Shown here: in pieces, positions 24,265-29,752 of the stretch
How the letters are laid out: every line of letters starts with the position of its first letter
Numbering within the stretch: the first letter of the stretch is position 1
Source: Bacteroidota bacterium
Lineage (GTDB): Bacteria; Bacteroidota; Bacteroidia; Chitinophagales; Chitinophagaceae
Assembly (NCBI GenBank): GCA_023422565.1
Contig: JAFAGR010000019.1
Coordinates: forward strand, 1 to 29,752
DNA: 29,752 bases
Reading direction: 5' to 3'
The notes under the pieces: generated by a model
Database searches by the model: none
Told to the model about the DNA's origin: nothing
Seen by the model: only the letters and a program-made list of their open reading frames with translations
Program-made: the position numbers and the translations under genes

Positions 24265-24345
24265 GCGATTGTAGGGACGCAATGCGTTGTGTCCCGCCGA
24301 ATGCATTGCATCCTATTTGCAAGGTGGAAAAGGTGCAGGTGATAA
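24265..24345 (+). repeat. 81-bp direct repeat, copy 2
   Basis: Same length and order as copy 1, with a hairpin at 24274-24295 (one G.T pair), TTGCATCCTATTTGCAA (24306-24322) and the same end, running into a 10-bp perfect stem GGTGCAGGTG/CACCTGCACC (24332-24355). The upstream block of the promoters is therefore present here without a -7 element at the right distance. Confidence 0.8.
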
Positions 24346-24369
24346 CACCTGCACCGGCCAACATAGCAT

Positions 24370-24855
24370 TTAATTTCTATCGTACACCGCGCGTTCAATG
24401 CCATCTACGATGGTGTCGGCAGCGGCAACCTTTTCAAGCACTGCATTGGCCATACCTTCTGCCTGGAGATCAGGGTAATTGAGGGCGACAAATGAAAGTA
24501 CAATAATAGGAGCAGGGCGGATCAGGTTGATAATGTCAGATCTCACTTCCATCTTCCGTATTGCATGTACTAGATCATTCCCTCTCATGCCGGGATGATT
24601 AATATCGGTAATTATAAGATCAGGGAAGGCGCTGCGAAACTTTTTCTCCCAAAGATATCTATAGGCCTCATCGCCATTTCCCATTCGTATCAGGTTTGCA
24701 TTTGGAAAAAACGGTTTAATGCATTCGTTCTTTACGCCTTCGCAATACAGTTCGTGATCGTCCACATGCAGAATAAGAAGCTCACTCTCGATGAACTTCC
24801 CCAACCTGAACAGGTTACCGCGTTCAGATACCGTCCAACGTCCTGTTTCCACCAT
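24370..24855 (-). CDS. Single-domain response regulator (receiver domain)
   Basis: A receiver domain with all signal residues, counted from the ATG at 24855: acidic pair D32-D33 (LHVDDHEL), phosphoacceptor D84 (IITDINHPGM), Ser121 in place of the usual Thr/Ser, and Lys142. No output domain follows, so it probably acts by protein contact, like CheY or Spo0F types. The partner kinase is not in the window. The first 24 residues are unusual for a receiver domain. The promoter at 24861-24895 would place transcription start at about 24856, making the ATG nearly leaderless. A TTG at codon 18 (near 24804) would start the protein with GKFIESELLILHVDD and leave a normal leader; it is an alternative start that I cannot exclude. 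Confidence 0.8.
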   Translation of the reverse strand: MVETGRWTVSERGNLFRLGKFIESELLILHVDDHELYCEGVKNECIKPFFPNANLIRMGNGDEAYRYLWEKKFRSAFPDLIITDINHPGMRGNDLVHAIRKMEVRSDIINLIRPAPIIVLSFVALNYPDLQAEGMANAVLEKVAAADTIVDGIERAVYDRN

Positions 24856-24860
24856 AGCGA

Positions 24861-24896
24861 TAAAGTTACTGGAGATGAATGCAACCTATTTGCAAA
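24861..24896 (-). promoter_or_regulatory. Promoter of the receiver-domain gene (AATAGG-N16-TAnnTTT type)
   Basis: Minus strand: TTTGCAAATAGG (about 24896-24885), TTGCATTCATCTCCAG (16 nt), TAACTTTA at 24868-24861 (one mismatch from TAnnTTTG). The upstream block is identical to that of the DUF2779-type promoter over 12 bases. Confidence 0.65.
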
Positions 24897-24998
24897 GTCA
24901 AGAAAATTTAAAAACACAAATTCCTGTTAAGGTAGCGATGCCTGCTTGCAGTTAGATAGAAAGTTTTTCAACTTGTTGCTTCACTCAATCGCTTTAAC

Positions 24999-25283
24999 AT
25001 GAAACGTATTCTTGTAACTCTTGCCTTTGTAACTGTATCACATTTCTCATTTGGGCAAACAAACTTTTGGGATTCTATTGCTCATTGCTATACTCCCGTA
25101 TTTGATAGTATGGGAAACTTTGTTTACATACTTACTTCAGACCGGGAGAAATGGAGGGAACTAAAGCCCGGGCAGCGCGTACCTGCATTCAGTCGGAATT
25201 TCGAATACAATGGTTACTACCTGCGAGGTAAAAATGGGAACTACGAGTTCGTACGCGAAGAACAGGTAAAGATTGTGCCTTAA
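24999..25283 (+). CDS. Small secreted hypothetical protein
   Basis: A 94-residue protein with a classical signal peptide (MKRILVTLAFVTVSHFSFGQ, cleavage after about residue 19). The mature part of about 75 residues is rich in aromatic residues (NFW, YILTSDREKWRELKPGQRVP, YNGYYLRGKNGNYEF) and looks like two or three beta hairpins. Function unknown. It is transcribed away from the receiver-domain gene and ends 65 nt before the end of the convergent WYL gene. Confidence 0.6.
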   Translation: MKRILVTLAFVTVSHFSFGQTNFWDSIAHCYTPVFDSMGNFVYILTSDREKWRELKPGQRVPAFSRNFEYNGYYLRGKNGNYEFVREEQVKIVP

Positions 25284-25348
25284 AAATGTTCGCAGGAAAT
25301 TTTCCCGCAAATCCGCGCTGATCAAATACACCGCTGATCACCGCAAAT

Positions 25349-26347
25349 TCAGGAAGCGGAATATTGCTTCTGCATTTTTTCAATCTCTTTCTTTATCTCT
25401 TTTTGGAGCGATACCGGCTTTAGTACACGCACCTGCGAGCCGTAAGACAGTATCGCCATCCGCAATTCTGCTGTGAGGTAAACATTCAGTTCAACCTGCA
25501 CTTCTTCCGCCGCTTCCTTTATTATACTTTGCGAGTGGTGTAGCGGCTGGCTTAATATGTAGGATGCCTGGTGTGGTGTAAATGACAAGATAACTCTCTC
25601 CGGCTTTGCTCCGTGAATTTGCGTGATACCGAGAGAGTACTTAAAGAACTCTTCAGGTTTAAAATCGCCGGCATCCGCATACTTCTGTTTTACAGTGCGC
25701 ATACTTACTATTCTGTCGAATGCCATAACCAGTACATTATCCGCCTTTTCCGAGTAACCCACCAGGTACCAGCGGTTGCGGTATTCCTTCACGAGGTAGG
25801 GAGAAACAAGATGTTCTTTTTCATCGCGCCCAAATCCTTTATAAACGATCTTCAACACCCTCCTGTTCACGATCGCCTGCAACAGTGGTTCCAGCCAGCC
25901 ATTGCCATCTGAGCGCACAGGTTCCTCTACCTGCAGCACCTGCTTTTCTGACTTCCCGATAATGCCACTAACACGGTAACCTTCTATCACCTTGTTAATG
26001 GCGTTCTCAAAATGATTGAACATCCGCGTGCCTTTCAATTGCTGTAACAAGGCGGTGGAAAAATCCAGCGCCTCGATCTCGCTGTCGGTTAATGGAAACT
26101 CGCTTATTGAAAATCTTTCCTGCGTATAACGGTAACCGTTATGAGCCCTGTCGTACACGATCGGCGCGCTGAAGATGGATTTCATTTGCTGAACGTCTTT
26201 ACTGAACATGGATTCAGAGATCGTATGTCCGGAATGCTCTTCTATCTTCTCAATGATAAAGGCCATGGTAGGAAAACGGCGCTGTTTATTGGTCAGGCAT
26301 TTATCGATTATGCGGTACCTCAGGTAGGCGTTCTTATTAACGGGCAA
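25349..26347 (-). CDS. WYL domain transcriptional regulator, TTG start
   Basis: I start it at the TTG at 26347, giving PVNKNAYLRYRIIDKCL as the beginning, the typical start of Bacteroidota WYL regulators (332 residues). No ATG lies at that point, and upstream in-frame ATGs would run into the divergent lipoprotein gene. The N-terminal part (about 8-60) is a helix-turn-helix (RYRIIDKCLTNKQRRFPTMAFIIEKIEE). The WYL domain follows with RNRWYLVGYSEKADNVLVMAFDRI, and then the C-terminal WCX-type region (KPERVILSFTPHQASYIL). WYL domains bind nucleic acid ligands and regulate defence or DNA-damage genes. It lies about 7 kb from the defence island, so a link to it is speculative. Confidence 0.82.
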   Translation of the reverse strand: MPVNKNAYLRYRIIDKCLTNKQRRFPTMAFIIEKIEEHSGHTISESMFSKDVQQMKSIFSAPIVYDRAHNGYRYTQERFSISEFPLTDSEIEALDFSTALLQQLKGTRMFNHFENAINKVIEGYRVSGIIGKSEKQVLQVEEPVRSDGNGWLEPLLQAIVNRRVLKIVYKGFGRDEKEHLVSPYLVKEYRNRWYLVGYSEKADNVLVMAFDRIVSMRTVKQKYADAGDFKPEEFFKYSLGITQIHGAKPERVILSFTPHQASYILSQPLHHSQSIIKEAAEEVQVELNVYLTAELRMAILSYGSQVRVLKPVSLQKEIKKEIEKMQKQYSAS

Positions 26348-26456
26348 GGGCTTAATGTTTAGGGTTAAGGTTAAAGTTATGCAATACGGGTAAAATTCAT
26401 GCCTCAACAGATCTTGATCAGCGGTTAGGCGCGTCTTTTGTTGATTCTCCAAAAAC

Positions 26457-27701
26457 ATGTTTATGCGCCCGATCATTATTGTGCTTGCCATTATTTTCAT
26501 TGCCGGATGCAACACCTCGAAGAACGGACTTTTCAAAACCCGTTCTGAGCACGAAGCTTATTCAGACCGGTTAAAAGATGCAAAGCTGGATGCCACAAAG
26601 ATGGGCAGATCATGGCTCAGCGGCGCAGCACGGGCGATCTCACAGCCCGTGAGCATTACACTTCCGTTTCGTGAGCAGGGTTATTTCCCGCCTGATCTGG
26701 CGCATGCCTCCGGGTATTCATTCACTGTAAACAAAGGCGAGGAAATAATCGTGAGTGTGAAAACAACTCCGGTAAACAAGGTGCTTTATTTTATAGACCT
26801 CTTTGAAAAAACAGATAAACTAAAGCGTGTAGCCTCTGCCGATAGTTCCATGTCGGTGATGAAATTTTATCCCGGCAGAACGGGCGATTATGTGTTGCGC
26901 TTGCAACCCGAATTGCTTTCAGGTATGGGCTATACGATCGAGATCGCGGCATCACCATCGTTGGCATTTCCGGTAAAAGAAGAACATAAACCAAGAATAA
27001 TAAGCGTTTGGGGTGTGGACAGGGATGGCGGAAGGAGAAGCCATGAAGGAATAGACATACAGGCGGCGAAACGTACGCCGGTTGTGGCCTCCGCAGATGG
27101 TATTGTCACAAGGGTTGGCGATAACAACCTCGGCGGCAAAGTGGTGTTCATGCGTCCCGAAGGAAAGAACATCAATTTGTATTATGCGCATCTCGACGAA
27201 CAATTGGTGCAATCGGGGCAACGTGTGAAGGAAGGCGATGTAATCGGACTGATGGGCAACACCGGCAATGCAAAGAACACCGTGCCTCATTTACATTTTG
27301 GCATTTATGAAAACGGTGCGATCGATCCGCTACCATTTGTGAACCCGGTAAAAAAAGAGTTTGTGAAAGTGACTGTTGATACATCACGGTTCAACAACTA
27401 TGCGCGCATAACTGCCGGAGGCTCGCCTGTAAAGGTGATCAGCGCAACGGCCGGCAATTATAAAGTGATCTCTAAAGATGGTACGGAAAGCATCGTAAAG
27501 AATTCGCTGCTCACTTTTAAACCGCTTCGCAATATCAATTTGAAAAATGAGGTTGTACTCGCTGACGGTAATAATGCTGTAATTAAAATGCTTCCTAAAG
27601 GATCAACTGTATCTTTAATTGCATCTGAGGGTCCGAAGATGTTTGTGGAAACCGGTGGTGTTCACGGATGGATAGATGATGCGGAATCGATGTCAAGGTA
27701 A
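26457..27701 (+). CDS. M23 (LytM) family peptidase lipoprotein
   Basis: A 414-residue lipoprotein: hydrophobic start and lipobox IAGC (Cys18). The peptidase domain lies at about 185-295 with the zinc ligands H196 and D200 (SHEGIDIQAA), and H278 with H280 (PHLHFGIY); H245 in YYAHL is also conserved. The region before it (60-170) looks like a beta-sandwich with a pre-peptidase-like pattern (GEEIIVSVKT...YFIDLFEK...GDYVLRLQPEL). The C-terminus (about 365-414) is SH3-like. M23 enzymes cut peptidoglycan cross-links. The complete zinc site suggests an active enzyme. A second ATG at 26463 is also possible and would give a slightly shorter signal peptide. Confidence 0.9.
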   Translation: MFMRPIIIVLAIIFIAGCNTSKNGLFKTRSEHEAYSDRLKDAKLDATKMGRSWLSGAARAISQPVSITLPFREQGYFPPDLAHASGYSFTVNKGEEIIVSVKTTPVNKVLYFIDLFEKTDKLKRVASADSSMSVMKFYPGRTGDYVLRLQPELLSGMGYTIEIAASPSLAFPVKEEHKPRIISVWGVDRDGGRRSHEGIDIQAAKRTPVVASADGIVTRVGDNNLGGKVVFMRPEGKNINLYYAHLDEQLVQSGQRVKEGDVIGLMGNTGNAKNTVPHLHFGIYENGAIDPLPFVNPVKKEFVKVTVDTSRFNNYARITAGGSPVKVISATAGNYKVISKDGTESIVKNSLLTFKPLRNINLKNEVVLADGNNAVIKMLPKGSTVSLIASEGPKMFVETGGVHGWIDDAESMSR

Positions 27702-27725
27702 ATTCATCACCACCGCAAAATTCAG

Positions 27726-27983
27726 TTATAAACATCCTTCAACCCTGCAGGCCCTTCGTCCGTATTTGTTTACCGCTTCTGATTGTGACACCTTTCTTAC
27801 TTCATGTTTGCACTGATTCAATCCCCAGCACGAGGTCGAACCATGATAAACTTTAGAAGCCGCACTTACGCAGATGTACACTGACCCAGAGGCCGCCAGA
27901 GTGGTGCTGTTAACGTTCATCCGGGTTTCTATGGGAGCGGCAAACATCAATACCGGGATCAACGTGGTTAAAAGATACTTCAT
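27726..27983 (-). CDS. Small secreted cysteine-rich protein
   Basis: An 85-residue protein with a signal peptide (about 1-16). The mature part has VYICVSAASKVYHGSTSCWGLNQCKHEVRKVS and ends in RRACRVEGCL, giving cysteines at 38, 52, 58, 79 and 84. The pattern VY.C....SK.YH....C.GL..C.......S...A...GR..C..C is a recurring Bacteroidota motif like a small metal- or disulphide-stabilised domain. It is convergent with the M23 gene, with only 24 nt between the stops. Function unknown. Confidence 0.65.
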   Translation of the reverse strand: MKYLLTTLIPVLMFAAPIETRMNVNSTTLAASGSVYICVSAASKVYHGSTSCWGLNQCKHEVRKVSQSEAVNKYGRRACRVEGCL

Positions 27984-28092
27984 TACATGGCTTATGGCTC
28001 AATAAAGATATTTGTTCGCGCTTAACATTCAGCATCCAACATCCAACATTTTACATCCCAAATCCCACATCTCAAATCCCATCACCAACATA

Positions 28093-28133
28093 CCGACGCT
28101 TCGGTCGGCATCGAGACCGCTTCGCGCGTCTCG
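28093..28133. repeat. Double-hairpin module, copy 1
   Basis: CCGAC/GTCGG (28093-28108) followed by CGAGAC/GTCTCG (28112-28133). It is inserted in a run of CA-rich 7-nt words. The same module occurs again about 93 nt downstream with two base changes in the second loop. Confidence 0.8.
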
Positions 28134-28185
28134 AACCCACAACTCACAACGCACAACCCATAACACACAACTCATCACTCACATG

Positions 28186-28226
28186 CCGACGCTTCGGTCG
28201 GCATCGAGACGGCTACGCGCGTCTCG
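28186..28226. repeat. Double-hairpin module, copy 2
   Basis: CCGAC/GTCGG (28186-28201) and CGAGAC/GTCTCG (28205-28226), same order and spacing as copy 1. The stems are unchanged between the copies while the second loop differs (CGCTTCGCGC versus GGCTACGCGC), a sign that pairing matters. Confidence 0.8.
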
Positions 28227-28414
28227 AACCCACAACCCACAACTCACAACCCAGAACCCACAACTCACAACCGTATCCACTCAATTCATCCCTTTCATCA
28301 AAATATAATTCAAATCAATATGATTTTTTTGCAAAGTTTACTACTTTGGCGCTCCCTTAGTTAAAAATGCGCGGGATAGATCATGCCAGCGTAGAACCAA
28401 AACCAGCAACTGCT

Positions 28415-29752
28415 ATGAGAACAAGTGTACTTATTACACTGTTTGTGTGTACTTTTTTTTCTGCATTCAGCCAAATCTTACAACCTGCGGGTTCATCCAC
28501 TACCTTTTGCCCCGGGCATACGCGCACGCTTAGTGTTTCCGGGGCGAATGCCGGCGCAACATTTCAATGGCAAAGAAATAATACCGATATACCCGGCGCT
28601 ACCTCTTCTTCATATGAGGTGTCTGTAGCGGGCGATTATAGAGTTATTCTTGGCGGTACAGAAAGCGGAACTCTCGGACCAATTTCAGTTACAGCAGCGG
28701 CCGTACCTACTGCAGGATTTAATTTCGCGCCGAACAATATTTGCGCAAGGCTTCCGGTAAGTTTCACAAATACCTCTTCAGGAGCAACAAGTTATTCCTG
28801 GAATTTTGATGACCCGGGATCTGTAGGTAATACAAGTACTGCAACCAATCTGGCGCACAGTTTTATAGGAACTACGGGAAACGGTAACAATTCCTTCAAT
28901 GTTCAATTGATTGCCACCAATAATGCGGGATGCGCAGATACCGTTACGAGAAATGTAACAATAAAGCAAAGGCCTGACGCAAGGCTGGGAGGCACCGGCG
29001 CACAAACGTATAATGGTTCCCCATATTTTACTAAGTGCGGTAACGGTGTTTCTTTCACTGCTGATTTTATTTTTACAAATCAGTCATCTACTCTTGGTAC
29101 AAATACAAACTATACAATTGTATTTGGAGATGGTTCACCCAATTATACTTCATCAACTTTTGATGCTGCTACTCCTCCTCATACCTACGGCGTTGGTGCA
29201 TATAACTTGTTATTTATTGTGAATGGTACAAACGGGTGTGTGGACACCGCCCGTTACACAGTATTTGTGGGTAGCAATCCTGCAGTCGGCCTGGAGAATC
29301 CCGGTAATACCTCTATCTGTTCGGATGCAAGCCTGACGTTTCCCATAACAGGAACAGGAACCAATCCACCTGGAACTTTATATACAGTAAGCTTTAATGA
29401 CGGAAGCAGTCCTGTTAACTATATACATCCGGCTGTTCCTTCTTCTATCACCCACCCGTTTTCTTCTTCAAGTTGCGGAACTACGAGTTCTGATGGATCA
29501 GGAACCTATCCAAATTCATTCTCTGCAAGAATAGTTGCGTCCAACCCATGTGGAACTTCCGCAGCCGCAGTTGTACCTATTTACGTTTCTAACAAGCCGG
29601 TTGCATCCTTTACCTTGTCTCCGCGCGATACTATTTGTCAGAACAATACAATCACTTTCACCAATACCAGCGCCACGAATTATGTAGATAATTCAGGCAA
29701 CTGTTTGGGCGGCGTAGGCGTTTGGAAAATCAGTCCAGCCACGGGCTGGACG
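28415..29752 (+). CDS. Large PKD-type secreted protein, 5' part only
   Basis: The reading frame is open from the ATG at 28415 to the window edge, 446 codons, so the gene is truncated by the window. A signal peptide (about 1-19, ending SAFSQ) is followed by an Ig-like first domain with TFCPGHTRTLSVSGANAGATFQWQRN. PKD-like repeats follow: FNFAPNNICARLPVSFTNTSSGATSYSWNFDDPG, then FGDGSPN, then NDGSSP and PVASFTLSPRDTICQNNTITFTN. This layout, Thr/Ser-rich with repeating PKD domains, is that of large Bacteroidota surface proteins exported by the type IX system, whose C-terminal signal would lie outside this window. Probably an adhesin or gliding-related surface protein. Confidence 0.8.
   Translation, partial: MRTSVLITLFVCTFFSAFSQILQPAGSSTTFCPGHTRTLSVSGANAGATFQWQRNNTDIPGATSSSYEVSVAGDYRVILGGTESGTLGPISVTAAAVPTAGFNFAPNNICARLPVSFTNTSSGATSYSWNFDDPGSVGNTSTATNLAHSFIGTTGNGNNSFNVQLIATNNAGCADTVTRNVTIKQRPDARLGGTGAQTYNGSPYFTKCGNGVSFTADFIFTNQSSTLGTNTNYTIVFGDGSPNYTSSTFDAATPPHTYGVGAYNLLFIVNGTNGCVDTARYTVFVGSNPAVGLENPGNTSICSDASLTFPITGTGTNPPGTLYTVSFNDGSSPVNYIHPAVPSSITHPFSSSSCGTTSSDGSGTYPNSFSARIVASNPCGTSAAAVVPIYVSNKPVASFTLSPRDTICQNNTITFTNTSATNYVDNSGNCLGGVGVWKISPATGWT

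Larger units (their letters stand above)
24051..24369. other. Intergenic region with promoter and tandem repeats
   Basis: No gene. The left part carries the lipoprotein promoter. The rest is two direct copies of an 81-bp unit (24128-24208 and 24265-24345) and their extra hairpins, listed separately. GTGCAGGTG/CACCTGCAC stems at 24217-24238 and 24332-24355 frame the second copy. Confidence 0.65.
27984..28414. other. Spacer with heptamer repeats and two double-hairpin modules
   Basis: No gene is called here. About 28023-28091, 28134-28184 and 28227-28272 are built from degenerate 7-nt words of the AACYCAC and CATCCAA kind. Two copies of a double hairpin interrupt them and are listed separately. 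From 28273 to 28414 lies the upstream region of the PKD gene, with a TTTTTTGCAAAG stretch and a TACTTTGG near 28345 that could be a weak -7 element. Confidence 0.55.

Noticed and set aside
24105..24404. Several overlapping ORFs in the spacer at 24.1-24.4 kb on both strands
   Set aside because: They come from the tandem 81-bp repeats and hairpins; the translations share repeated words and carry no protein pattern.
28012..28308. 98-residue plus-strand ORF in the repeat spacer
   Set aside because: It is a by-product of the CA-rich heptamer repeats and the duplicated hairpin module; the translation is just repeated NP/HN/TT words.

Overview
The window looks like chromosomal DNA from a member of the Bacteroidota, most likely the Chitinophagaceae or a close relative. 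The pointers are promoters with a TAnnTTTG-type -7 element, a long secreted PKD-type surface protein at the right edge, lipoproteins with LxxC-type lipoboxes, and many gene-poor stretches packed with palindromic repeats. The taxonomic call is inference; no rRNA or tRNA gene was seen. Most of the window (about 1.0-19.8 kb) is a defence island; the rest is ordinary chromosome with repeat-rich spacers.

Left part (1-4.3 kb): a 185-residue protein of unknown function with a strong terminator, then two plus-strand genes: a small three-helix membrane protein and an LRR-Roc-COR-TIR protein of 836 residues, a domain order that resembles an NLR-like immune sensor with an NADase-type TIR effector. The pair is followed by a degenerate, frameshifted copy of the 3' end and terminator of the 185-residue gene, so the cassette lies between two related sequences about 4 kb apart.

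Centre (4.3-19.8 kb): twelve minus-strand genes. In transcription order: a DUF2779-type Cas4-like/DEDD nuclease, a DUF429 RNase H-like protein, a SLOG-fold protein, a 111-residue protein of unknown function, a fusion of a sigma region 4-like helix-turn-helix with an RNA polymerase alpha C-terminal-like domain, a small PD-(D/E)XK-like protein, a phospholipase D-fold nuclease, hsdR, hsdM, hsdS, mcrB and mcrC. hsdR-hsdM-hsdS-mcrB-mcrC are almost gapless and overlap, in the same order as the immigration control region of E. coli K-12. The six upstream genes form a tightly spaced set that I do not recognise as a described system and that is the best candidate for something new.

Right part (19.8-29.8 kb): a REP-associated tyrosine transposase flanked by composite four-hairpin repeats, a 100-residue paralogue of the N-terminal half of the left-edge protein, rmuC, small proteins, a lipoprotein, a receiver-domain protein, a WYL regulator (probably with a TTG start), an M23 peptidase lipoprotein, a small cysteine-rich secreted protein, a heptamer-repeat spacer and the 5' part of a large PKD-type secreted protein. 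Four minus-strand genes share one promoter architecture: AATAGG exactly 16 nt before a TAnnTTT-type -7 element.
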